A stretch of 43,528 nucleotides of DNA, taken from positions 1 through 43,528 of the forward strand of contig JARRPX010000010.1 in NCBI GenBank assembly GCA_037382465.1, given 5' to 3'. The stretch comes from Anaerolineales bacterium. Its GTDB lineage: Bacteria > Chloroflexota > Anaerolineae > Anaerolineales > E44-bin32. The notes under the pieces are model-generated. The model was not told where the DNA came from. It saw nothing but the letters and a program-made list of their open reading frames with translations, and did not search any database. Shown here one piece after another: positions 34,119 through 43,528 of this stretch (its first letter is position 1; each line of letters begins with the position of its first letter). The position numbers and the translations under genes are program-made.

Positions 34119-35756
34119 ATGGTTGATCAGAAAAATAACTACGTCCGCATTTTCGACACGACGCTGCGCGATGGCGAACAGTCGCCAGGCGCGACGATGA
34201 CCTCCGCCGAAAAGCTGGAATTGGCGCGTGCGCTTGCGCGCATGGGCGTGGACATCATCGAAGCCGGCTTCCCGGCGGCTTCGCCGGACGATCTTGAGGC
34301 GGTGCGCCGCATCGCCGAGGACATCGGCCAGGTCGCCGGACCGAGTGGGCAGCCGCCCGTCATCTGCGGCCTGGCGCGTGCCACCAAAGCTGACATCGAT
34401 AAATCCTGGCAGGCGATTCAATACGCCGAACGGCCGCGCATCCACACATTCCTGGCCACGTCTGAAATCCACATGAAGCACAAGCTGCGCATGAAACCGA
34501 AGCAGGTGCTGGCCAGCGTGAAGGAAATGGTGGCCTACGCCAAGGCATACTGCGAAGATGTCGAGTTCAGCCCCGAAGATGCAGGCCGCAGCGATCCCGA
34601 ATTTCTCTACGTCGTTTTGGAGGCTGCGATCAATGCCGGCGCGACAACGCTGAACATACCCGACACCGTCGGTTACACCACGCCGGATGAATTCGGCGCC
34701 TTGATCAGCGGCATCGCCGAAAACGTCCCGGGAATCGAGGACGTGATCATCTCGGTGCACTGTCACGACGACCTGGGCCTGGCGACGGCGAACACGCTGG
34801 CCGGTATTCGCGCCGGCGCTCGCCAGGTAGAAGTCACGATCAACGGCATCGGCGAGCGGGCGGGAAACAGCTCGCTGGAAGAAGTGGTGATGATCCTGCA
34901 CACGCGCCACCCGGTGCTCGGCCTGGAAACCGGTATCGTCACACCGCAGATCGCGCGCGTGAGTCGCCTGGTGAGCAACTACACGGGGATCGTCGTGCCG
35001 CCGAACAAGGCCGTCGTCGGCGCCAACGCCTTTGCCCACGAAGCTGGCATTCACCAGGACGGCATGCTCAAGGAAAAGACTACCTACGAGATCATGCGCC
35101 CGGAAACGATCGGTTTGACGCAGAGCACGCTGGTGCTGGGCAAGCACTCCGGCCGGCATGCTTTCCGTGTACGGATGGAGGAGCTGGGCTATCTGCTCGA
35201 CGATGCGGAATTGGATGAAGCGTTCTACCGCTTCAAGGATCTGGCCGACAAGAAGAAGACCGTTACCGATGCCGATCTCGAAGCGTTGACCACCGACGTG
35301 ATCTACCAGCCGGCGGAAATCTATGGGCTGGACGGTTTGCAGGTCGCCTGTGGGACGATGGGCTTGCCGACGGCCACGGTGCGTTTGCACGGCCCGGACG
35401 GTGAGGAGTATGTGCAGGCTGCCGTCGGGACGGGACCCGTGGACGCGGCCTACGCTGCCATCGACCAGATCGTCCGGGTTCCCAACAGGCTGCTTGAATT
35501 TTCCGTGCAGGCTGTGACTGAGGGGATCGATGCGCAGGGTGAAGTAACCGTCCGCATCCAGGCGCAGGACGGCGATCATTCAACCCATGCGCAGTGCGAC
35601 GAAGAACATCAGCGTACCTACGGCGGTTACGGTGCGGATACGGACATTATCGTCGCCAGCGTTAAAGCCTACATGGCGGCGTTGAACAAGCTGTTGAGCG
35701 TGCAGGGCGACGAGACGAAGGAACCCAAACCCGCACCTTTGGGCGCTGTGGAGTAA
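34119..35756 (+). CDS. leuA: 2-Isopropylmalate synthase
   Basis: 545 residues. It condenses acetyl-CoA with 2-ketoisovalerate, committing carbon to leucine. The HMGL-like barrel starts with [19 protein letters not shown]; the metal histidines are in [18 protein letters not shown], and NGIGERAGN is present. A C-terminal LeuA dimer/regulatory domain (from about 395) implies leucine feedback. The related cimA is three genes downstream; [12 protein letters not shown] here versus DTTLRDGSQREG there separates the two families. Confidence 0.96.
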   Translation: MVDQKNNYVRIFDTTLRDGEQSPGATMTSAEKLELARALARMGVDIIEAGFPAASPDDLEAVRRIAEDIGQVAGPSGQPPVICGLARATKADIDKSWQAIQYAERPRIHTFLATSEIHMKHKLRMKPKQVLASVKEMVAYAKAYCEDVEFSPEDAGRSDPEFLYVVLEAAINAGATTLNIPDTVGYTTPDEFGALISGIAENVPGIEDVIISVHCHDDLGLATANTLAGIRAGARQVEVTINGIGERAGNSSLEEVVMILHTRHPVLGLETGIVTPQIARVSRLVSNYTGIVVPPNKAVVGANAFAHEAGIHQDGMLKEKTTYEIMRPETIGLTQSTLVLGKHSGRHAFRVRMEELGYLLDDAELDEAFYRFKDLADKKKTVTDADLEALTTDVIYQPAEIYGLDGLQVACGTMGLPTATVRLHGPDGEEYVQAAVGTGPVDAAYAAIDQIVRVPNRLLEFSVQAVTEGIDAQGEVTVRIQAQDGDHSTHAQCDEEHQRTYGGYGADTDIIVASVKAYMAALNKLLSVQGDETKEPKPAPLGAVE

Positions 35757-35765
35757 AGATAGGCA

Positions 35766-37196
35766 ATGACGAATTCCAAGACACTTTTCGACAAGGTCTG
35801 GGACGCCCATGTCGTCGAACAGGAACTGGGCTATCCGGCCGTGCTGTACGTCGACCGGCATCTGGTGCACGAAGTCACCTCGCCGCAAGCGTTCAGCGCG
35901 TTGCGGGCGCGCGGTCTCCAGGTCCGTCGTGCGGACATGACGTTCGCCACGATGGATCATTCCACCCCGACCTTGCCATTGAACCAGATCGAATTCGAGC
36001 CGCAGGCGAAGGCACAGCTCGATTTGCTCGAGGACAACACACGTCGCTTCGGGATCACACTTTTTCCCATGGGCACGGAACGCAACGGCATCGTGCACGT
36101 GATCGGTCCGGAATTGGGACTGATCCATCCCGGCATGACCGTCGTCTGCGGCGACAGCCATACAGCGACTCACGGCGCCTTTGGCGCCCTGGCGTTCGGT
36201 ATCGGCACCAGCGAGGTGAGCCACGTGCTGGCCACGCAGTGTCTGCTGCAGTACAAACCGAACACCCTGGAGGTCCGTTTCGAAGGTACGTTGGGTCCGG
36301 GGGTTACGGCCAAGGACCTCATCCTGGGCTTGATCTCCCGGATCGGCGTGGAAGGCGGCACGGGCAACGTGATCGAGTACACCGGCGAGGCGATCCGCCG
36401 GCTGGACATGCAGGGCCGTATGACGGTTTGCAACATGAGTATCGAGGCGGGCGCGCGTGCGGGGATGATTGCGCCGGACGACGCCACGTTCGAATATCTC
36501 GCCGGGCGGGAACATGCGCCCAAAGGCGAAGATTGGGATCGTGCGCTGGAGCACTGGCGCAAGCTGCCGTCGGATCCGCAAGCGACGTACGATAAATCGA
36601 TCACGATCGACGTTTCCGGTCTGGAGCCGATGATCACCTACGGCACCCATCCGGGCATGGGCATTCCCATCAGCGCACCGATTCCCGATCCAAACCGATT
36701 TGGCGATGCAAGCGAACGTGCTGCTGTGGAGAAGGCGCTGGCGTACATGGATTTGCAGCCGGGCGCGCCGATCTTGGGCCAGAAAATCGACGTGGTTTTC
36801 GTCGGCTCCTGCACCAATTCCCGTTTGCCGGATTTACGCATGGCCGCATCGCTGCTTGAAGGCCGCAAGGTGGCCGAGGGGGTGAGAATGCTCGTGGTTC
36901 CGGGTTCGCATCACATCCGCCAGCAGGCCGAAGCCGAAGGCCTGGATCGGATTTTCACCCAGGCCGGTGCGGAGTGGCGTCTTCCCGGCTGTTCGATGTG
37001 CATCGCCATGAACGGGGACCAGCTCGAGCCCGGTCAATACGCCGTCAGCACCAGCAACCGCAATTTCGAGGGTCGGCAGGGCAAGGGCGGCCGTACTTTC
37101 CTCGCTTCTCCGCTCACCGCGGCCGCTGCGGCGGTGATGGGCTGCGTAAGCGATCCGCGTCCGTTGATGGCTGGGAGGGAGTTAATCGATGCCTGA
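35766..37196 (+). CDS. leuC: 3-Isopropylmalate dehydratase large subunit
   Basis: 476 residues, the bacterial (long) form. It isomerises isopropylmalate with LeuD; in organisms of this type it can also act on citramalate. Iron-sulfur cysteines are in [15 protein letters not shown] and [11 protein letters not shown]. Substrate motifs are [25 protein letters not shown] and [10 protein letters not shown]. It starts 9 bases after leuA and overlaps leuD by 8 bases. Confidence 0.97.
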   Translation: MTNSKTLFDKVWDAHVVEQELGYPAVLYVDRHLVHEVTSPQAFSALRARGLQVRRADMTFATMDHSTPTLPLNQIEFEPQAKAQLDLLEDNTRRFGITLFPMGTERNGIVHVIGPELGLIHPGMTVVCGDSHTATHGAFGALAFGIGTSEVSHVLATQCLLQYKPNTLEVRFEGTLGPGVTAKDLILGLISRIGVEGGTGNVIEYTGEAIRRLDMQGRMTVCNMSIEAGARAGMIAPDDATFEYLAGREHAPKGEDWDRALEHWRKLPSDPQATYDKSITIDVSGLEPMITYGTHPGMGIPISAPIPDPNRFGDASERAAVEKALAYMDLQPGAPILGQKIDVVFVGSCTNSRLPDLRMAASLLEGRKVAEGVRMLVVPGSHHIRQQAEAEGLDRIFTQAGAEWRLPGCSMCIAMNGDQLEPGQYAVSTSNRNFEGRQGKGGRTFLASPLTAAAAAVMGCVSDPRPLMAGRELIDA

Positions 37197-37768
37197 ATTC
37201 ACGCGTCTGACCTCCCGGATGGCGTACATGCCCCAGGAAAACATCGATACGGACCAGATCATACCGGCCCGTTATCTCAAACTCACTGACCGAGAGGGCT
37301 TTGGCAAACATCTCTTTGCCGATTGGCGCTATTTGCCGGACGGGTCGCCCAATCCGACGTTCTTACTCAATCAACTGCAGCCCGGACAGACGAACGTGCT
37401 CCTTGCAGGTGATAACTTCGGATGCGGCTCATCCCGCGAACACGCGCCCTGGGCGTTGTATGACTGGGGCTTCCGGGCAGTGATCTCGACGTCTTTTGCC
37501 GACATCTTCAAAAATAACGCATTGAAAAACGGCTTGCTGCCCATTCCTGTGGAAGCGGGTGATTATCAGAAATTGGTGGCTTTGATCACCGCTGAGCCGC
37601 ATGCGGAAATCAGCATCGATCTGACGGAGCAGACCATCACGCTGCCCGACGGTTCGAAAATAGACTTTCCCATCGATCATTTCTCCAAACATTGTTTGTT
37701 GGAAGGAATCGATTCACTCGATTATCTACTCTCTATGAGTGAGCCGATCGAGAGGTACGAGGCGAAAC

Positions 37769-37791
<23 letters not shown>
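37189..37791 (+). CDS. leuD: 3-Isopropylmalate dehydratase small subunit
   Basis: 200 residues. The swivel domain supplies substrate-binding residues to LeuC; the core motifs are [31 protein letters not shown] in the N-terminal part and [33 protein letters not shown] in the middle. Overlaps on both sides (leuC by 8 bases, cimA by 23 bases) point to coupled translation. Confidence 0.96.
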
Positions 37792-39367
<1,576 letters not shown>

Positions 39368-39481
39368 TCGCCCGAGGGTTTGAAACGAAAATTAGAACGA
39401 GGAGGAAAAAGCGCTCCGCTTCCACGGATCTGAATTCTGGATCCGACGGGAGTGATTCCCGCGTCACGTGGAGCCAACATC

Positions 39482-40546
39482 ATGCATAAAAAAATTGTTG
39501 AACTGCCCGGAGACGGGATCGGAGTGGAGGTCGTTCGTGAAGGCCGGAAGGTCCTGGAAACGGTGGCCGAACGCTTTGGGCATGATTTTGAATTCGAGGG
39601 ACATCTGATTGGCGGTGCGGCCATCGATGCCACGGGCATTGCCCTGAGCGACGAGACTCTCGCGGCATGCAAGCAAGCCGATGCGGTGCTTTTGGGGGCA
39701 GTGGGCGGCCCGAAGTGGGACGATCCGCAAGCAGCCGTGCGCCCCGAGCAGGGGATATTGAAGCTGCGCTATGATTTGAGATTGTTCGCCAATCTGCGCC
39801 CAGTATTCGCCTATCCGGCGTTGATCGATGCCTCTCCGCTGCGTGAAGAGAGAGTGCGCGGCGTGGATCTGCTCATCGTGCGCGAACTGACCGGCGGCTT
39901 GTATTTCGGCGAACCGCGCACGCGCAAACAGATCGACGGTCTGACGCAGGCCATCGACACGCTGGTTTACAATGAAGTCGAAATCCGGCGCATCGTCGAG
40001 CTTGGCTTCCGACTGGCGCAAGGGCGCAGGCGAAAGGTTACATCCGTGGACAAGGCCAACGTCCTGGAGAGTTCGCGGCTGTGGCGCCAGATCGCGCACG
40101 AGGTGGCGGCGGAATTCCCTGCAGTCGAATTCGAAGACCAATTGGTCGATTCGGCGGCCATGCGCATGATCGCCAATGCCGCCAGTTTCGACGTGATTGT
40201 CACCGAAAACATGTTCGGCGACATCCTCAGCGACGAAGCCTCCGTGCTCACCGGCTCGCTGGGCATGCTGCCCAGCGCTTCACTGGGTGAGGGAAGCTTG
40301 GGCGTCTACGAACCGATCCACGGCTCTGCACCGGACATCGCCGGGAAAGGTATCGCCAACCCGTTAGGCACGATTCTCAGTGCGGCCATGCTGCTGCGCC
40401 ACTCGCTTGGAATGGAGGAGGAGGCGCAGGCTGTCGAATCTGCAGTCTCGGCAGCCATCGAAGCCGGGGACCGCACGAAAGATCTGGGCGGTGAGTTGTC
40501 CACGCAGGCCATGGGTGATTCGGTCTGCGCACGTCTTGGGTCGTAA
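39482..40546 (+). CDS. leuB: 3-Isopropylmalate dehydrogenase
   Basis: 354 residues. It oxidises and decarboxylates 3-isopropylmalate (and probably methylmalate from citramalate). The motif [14 protein letters not shown] is typical of LeuB and separates it from isocitrate dehydrogenase. The metal-binding region is [30 protein letters not shown], and the NAD loop follows at [32 protein letters not shown] 39482 has GTGGAG 8-9 bases upstream. A gap of 114 bases separates it from cimA; I see no terminator there. Confidence 0.96.
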   Translation: MHKKIVELPGDGIGVEVVREGRKVLETVAERFGHDFEFEGHLIGGAAIDATGIALSDETLAACKQADAVLLGAVGGPKWDDPQAAVRPEQGILKLRYDLRLFANLRPVFAYPALIDASPLREERVRGVDLLIVRELTGGLYFGEPRTRKQIDGLTQAIDTLVYNEVEIRRIVELGFRLAQGRRRKVTSVDKANVLESSRLWRQIAHEVAAEFPAVEFEDQLVDSAAMRMIANAASFDVIVTENMFGDILSDEASVLTGSLGMLPSASLGEGSLGVYEPIHGSAPDIAGKGIANPLGTILSAAMLLRHSLGMEEEAQAVESAVSAAIEAGDRTKDLGGELSTQAMGDSVCARLGS

Positions 40547-40593
40547 GGCGCAGGCGTTACCCGGTTTGTAATAGGGGAGGTTGAATAACCAAC

Positions 40594-41430
40594 ATGACAT
40601 CGATCGCATTTCAAGGTGAATTGGGCGCTTACAGCGAGGAAGCGGCGCTGGCTCTTTTTGGACCCCAAGTCGAGCCTGTGCCCTGTCCCACTTTTGAGCA
40701 AGTGTTTATCACGGTCGAAGAAGGTAAAGCGGATCAGGGATTGATTCCCATCGAAAACTCGCTCGCGGGCAGCGTTTACCGGAATTACGACCTGCTATTG
40801 CAATACCAACTTCACATCGTCGCTGAATATCATCTACGCGTACGCCACTGTTTGTTGGCTTTGCCGGGCGTGGAGGTGGCTGACCTGCGCCAGATCCTCT
40901 CCCATCCGCAGGCGCTGGCGCAGTGCCGCCAGTGGTTGGAGCAGCATCCGGACATAGAGATCGTTTCTGCCTACGATACCGCCGGAAGCGCACGCATCAT
41001 TTCGGAGGAGGGGCGGCGTGATGCGGCGGCCATCGCTTCTCACCGAGCGGCGGAAGTCTATGGCATGCACATCCTTGCAGAGGGAATCGAAAGTGATACG
41101 GCCAATTATACGCGCTTTCTGGGCTTGAAGAAGACGGCCGTCGATCCGGGGGACGATGCCAAGACTTCCATCGCTTTCGCTTTGCGTAACCGCCCCGGAG
41201 CTTTGTATGAGGGCTTACACACCTTCGCTGCGCGGGGCATCGATCTGACCAAGATCGAATCGCGGCCTATCGTGGGCAAACCCTGGGAATACCTGTTTTA
41301 CCTCGACTTCGCCGGTTCTCCGCAGCAGGAGGCGGTGGGTGAGGCGCTGGAGGAGTTAAAAGCCCTCTCCACGATGTTCCGCGTACTCGGTGCTTATCCC
41401 CGGCATCATTGGAAATCATCGGCCGGATAG
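40594..41430 (+). CDS. pheA: Prephenate dehydratase
   Basis: 278 residues, monofunctional. It converts prephenate to phenylpyruvate. The dehydratase domain begins [16 protein letters not shown] and includes [13 protein letters not shown] and the catalytic [10 protein letters not shown]-terminal ACT domain carries [24 protein letters not shown]; the ESRP motif is the phenylalanine-binding element, so feedback is likely. It lacks a chorismate mutase domain, which is supplied by the next gene. Confidence 0.96.
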   Translation: MTSIAFQGELGAYSEEAALALFGPQVEPVPCPTFEQVFITVEEGKADQGLIPIENSLAGSVYRNYDLLLQYQLHIVAEYHLRVRHCLLALPGVEVADLRQILSHPQALAQCRQWLEQHPDIEIVSAYDTAGSARIISEEGRRDAAAIASHRAAEVYGMHILAEGIESDTANYTRFLGLKKTAVDPGDDAKTSIAFALRNRPGALYEGLHTFAARGIDLTKIESRPIVGKPWEYLFYLDFAGSPQQEAVGEALEELKALSTMFRVLGAYPRHHWKSSAG

Positions 41431-41483
41431 CCCTGAGGTGGGTTAATTGTTAACATCATCACATCATCTAAAAAGGAATTACG

Positions 41484-41843
41484 ATGGCGACACGAGCTTT
41501 GCGGGGCGCAGTGCGCGTCCCGGAAAACACCAAGGAATCTATCTTTTCAGCCACGCAGGAATTATTGCGGGCCCTGATCGAACGTAATGATCTCATCGAG
41601 GAAGACATTGTTTCAATCATGTTCTCGGCGACTCCGGATTTGAATGCGGCATTTCCCGCAGAAGCCGCACGCTTGATCGGTTGGACCCAACCTGGATTGC
41701 TTTGCTTTCAGGAAATGGCCGTGCCGGGCAGCATGACAATGGTGCTGCGTATTCTGCTGCTTTGGGAAACGGATAAGACGCAGGCGGAGATGAAGCATTG
41801 CTACCTGGGAGAGACGCACAGCTTACGCGACGATCTCGATTGA
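41484..41843 (+). CDS. aroH: Chorismate mutase, AroH type
   Basis: 119 residues, trimeric AroH fold. It rearranges chorismate to prephenate, the substrate of PheA. Active-site residues known from the Bacillus enzyme are present nearly in register: R7, E77, R89, Y107 and R115. AAGGAATT precedes the ATG. With pheA it gives a two-step route to phenylpyruvate at the end of the branched-chain operon; a role in tyrosine synthesis is also possible. Confidence 0.95.
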   Translation: MATRALRGAVRVPENTKESIFSATQELLRALIERNDLIEEDIVSIMFSATPDLNAAFPAEAARLIGWTQPGLLCFQEMAVPGSMTMVLRILLLWETDKTQAEMKHCYLGETHSLRDDLD

Positions 41844-41932
41844 ACTGTGGGAGTAGAGGGACGCGAGATTAAGCTATGATTGAATAGCAGTTTGGGGCAA
41901 TATCAACACCACTCGAGATGCAGGAGGAAGTC

Positions 41933-42226
41933 ATGGAACTAAAACGTATCGGTCCACTATCGGCTGGGAAAATTTTGGGAGTAATGGGTTTTATCGTGGG
42001 GCTGCTGATGGGCGTGTTCACGATCGTCGTTTCTATGGCGACCAGCGCTTACTTCGGAGATTCCTTCAGAAATTCCTCGATAATGTCGGCGGTGTTTGGC
42101 ATCGGTTCCATTCTCGTCATGCCATTCATCTACGGCATCATCGGTTTTTTACAGGGTCTCGTCGGGGCCTGGCTCTACAATCTGATCGCCCAGTTTCTGG
42201 GTGGCGTACATTTGGATTTGGAGTAG
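41933..42226 (+). CDS. Small membrane protein of unknown function
   Basis: 97 residues. Two long hydrophobic helices (about 14-42 and 54-86) are joined by a short polar loop (YFGDSFRNSS). The second helix is glycine-rich (FIYGIIGFLQGLVGAWLYNLIAQF). I do not recognise a function. ATG 41933 has AGGAGG 5 bases upstream, a strong ribosome site, so it is a genuine gene. It lies 89 bases after aroH and may be co-transcribed. Confidence 0.8.
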   Translation: MELKRIGPLSAGKILGVMGFIVGLLMGVFTIVVSMATSAYFGDSFRNSSIMSAVFGIGSILVMPFIYGIIGFLQGLVGAWLYNLIAQFLGGVHLDLE

Positions 42227-42247
42227 CAAGCAGATCGACGTCAAATC

Positions 42248-42270
42248 AACCCCGGTGAACTGGGGGTTTC
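42248..42270 (+). terminator. Weak intrinsic terminator candidate
   Basis: AACCCC (42248-42253) pairs with GGGGTT (42263-42268), with a poor T-tract. It lies 22 bases after the small membrane protein gene and may end the long ilv transcript. The rest of 42271-42427 shows no gene. Confidence 0.4.
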
Positions 42271-42427
42271 TCGGCTTTCGGCGAAACTGATTTCAATGTC
42301 CGCCAGACGGTACAATCCGGACGATTCTGAGTAGCTGAGTCATCGGTTACAATAAAGCAAGATCGCAATAAGCCGTGATATGCAAGCATCATGCAGATTT
42401 TCATTACGCCTCTAGTTAAAATCAGTA

Positions 42428-43039
42428 ATGAACCGATTTAATCTCGATAACTATAACTTTTTCCACGTCGTAATCATCCTCTGCATCTTCATTTTCGGGG
42501 CTGCCGGGCTTTTGTTTTTCCTGTCCCGAAAAGGACCTTCGGTGCTGCTTTCCGATGAAAAGTGCGCGCCACCTTGCTGGAACGGTATAAGTCCCGGTGA
42601 GACCAAGACGTGGGAGGCTGTCGATATCCTTCTCGATACGCCAAAAGTAGGCGGAATTCATGAAACCGGCAATGCAAGAGAAAGAGCAATTCAGTGGTTA
42701 TTCATGCATCCGGTCCAGGAATCTGGAGGCTATCTCTATCCTATCGATGATCTCGTTGGGGCGATAAGTTTCCAGACCTATGACACTTTTTCACTCGCCG
42801 CGATATTTGATCTGCTGGGTGAACCGGATGAATTCTGGCTGAGATATAAAAAGACTGAATACCGTCGATGGATCGAGGTCGTTTTTGTATATCCGCTTGA
42901 GGGATACGTCGTTAGAGCCGATGTCGAGCTTAATCCGAACGTAGACACGTCAACGATTGAGATCGCACCAAGCAGTCCTGTGACAAGAGTTATTTATTTC
43001 ACGACTTATCGAGTCGCGAGTTCTCTTCATCGAAGATAG
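42428..43039 (+). CDS. Membrane-anchored protein of unknown function
   Basis: 203 residues. One hydrophobic helix at about 12-32 is followed by an outward-facing domain that begins near CAPPCWNGISPGET. That Cys-rich motif resembles small extracytoplasmic domains I associate with Chloroflexota proteins, but I cannot name a family. No lipobox is present. The base composition is more AT-rich than the neighbouring biosynthetic genes, so it may belong to a separately acquired stretch. No ribosome site is obvious. Confidence 0.65.
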   Translation: MNRFNLDNYNFFHVVIILCIFIFGAAGLLFFLSRKGPSVLLSDEKCAPPCWNGISPGETKTWEAVDILLDTPKVGGIHETGNARERAIQWLFMHPVQESGGYLYPIDDLVGAISFQTYDTFSLAAIFDLLGEPDEFWLRYKKTEYRRWIEVVFVYPLEGYVVRADVELNPNVDTSTIEIAPSSPVTRVIYFTTYRVASSLHRR

Positions 43040-43174
43040 AGATACAATCGAAGAGCGCCTGCAGTTGTGGAATGGCTTTGGGGAGATCGGAATAGATCAA
43101 GTTCTTCCCCATGAGTAGCGATGGGAAGATTCTATAAGTCAACGAGATACGGTCGTTATGAATATATCGAAATC

Positions 43175-43528
43175 ATGCATGTAAGACAGTTTTCTCCGGA
43201 CGATGCAGAGCGATTGAGCCGCTTGATCGTTCGAAATCTGAAGCTCGTGAATATCCGCGATTATTCGCCCCGGGTCATCGAAGCCTTGATCCCTTCCCAC
43301 ACGCCGGAGCGGATTCGGGATCTGGCCCGAAACGGGTATACACTCGTGGGCGTCGACGCGGATGTGATCGTGGGCACGGCATCCTTGGACGGTGATCGCG
43401 TTCGAAATATGTTCGTCGCCGTCGAAAAGCATGGTATGGGAGTCGGCAGGAAGTTGATGGCTGCAATTGAAGCCAAAGCTCTCGACCGTCGACTGCGGCG
43501 GATCTACCTGCTTTCTGGTTTAACGGCT
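43175..43528 (+). CDS. GNAT-family N-acetyltransferase (3' truncated by window)
   Basis: 118 residues are visible and the frame is still open at the window end. The start MHVRQFSPDDAERLSRLI matches the usual GNAT N-terminus, and the acetyl-CoA site is RNMFVAVEKHGMGVGRKLMAAIEAKAL, close to the Q/RxxGxG/A motif. An in-frame ATG at 43121 would add 18 residues (MGRFYKSTRYGRYEYIEI); neither has a clear ribosome site. The substrate is unknown. Confidence 0.75.
   Translation, partial: MHVRQFSPDDAERLSRLIVRNLKLVNIRDYSPRVIEALIPSHTPERIRDLARNGYTLVGVDADVIVGTASLDGDRVRNMFVAVEKHGMGVGRKLMAAIEAKALDRRLRRIYLLSGLTA

Noticed and set aside
33936-35579. 547-codon minus-strand frame opposite ilvC/leuA
   Set aside because: Antisense of two well-supported genes; its composition (His/Arg/Asp-rich) is typical of reverse-complement frames.

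Overview
The window reads as a piece of a bacterial chromosome dominated by amino-acid biosynthesis. I infer a Chloroflexota (Anaerolineae-like) origin from three things: the LysW amino-group-carrier pathway, the short GC-rich palindromes between genes, and the family composition. This is inference only; no rRNA or marker gene is present.

Layout. (1) 1-7697: the end of an ABC-2 permease gene, a NarL-type two-component system on the minus strand, and divergent from it an export operon of two ABC ATPases, an ABC-2 permease and a HlyD-type lipoprotein adaptor. (2) 8009-9956, minus: cysK-cysE behind a cysteine leader-peptide attenuator. (3) 9986-15623, minus: lysW-lysX-lysY-lysZ-lysJ-lysK behind two successive lysine-codon leader peptides. 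(4) 15674-25274, minus: trpE-G-D-C-F-B-A followed by a phosphoserine-phosphatase-like gene and serA, behind a Trp T-box riboswitch. (5) 25554-28052, plus: ATP-dependent PEP carboxykinase behind a leader-peptide/terminator module, then a small MazG-like gene. (6) 28120-41843, plus: ilvD-ilvB-ilvN-ilvC-leuA-leuC-leuD-cimA-leuB-pheA-aroH behind two successive Ile/Leu/Val-rich leader peptides, each followed by an intrinsic terminator. (7) 41933-43528: two poorly characterised membrane-anchored proteins and the start of a GNAT acetyltransferase.

The genes cooperate as a supply block. serB/serA make the serine used by trpB and cysE. The cim/ilv/leu genes make Ile, Val and Leu from pyruvate, and pheA/aroH lead towards phenylalanine. 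The lys genes make lysine (possibly also ornithine) on the LysW carrier.

The most striking content lies in the leaders, none of which a standard gene caller would report. Six short peptides sit between sigma70-like promoters and intrinsic terminators. In five of the six, codons for the operon's end product occur at the places where stalling would favour a competing antiterminator that I could pair by eye. The Lys and Ilv leaders are tandem (two attenuators in series). The pck leader shares a sequence module with the first Lys leader. Trp is handled by a T-box instead. All pairings and functions are read from sequence alone and are untested.
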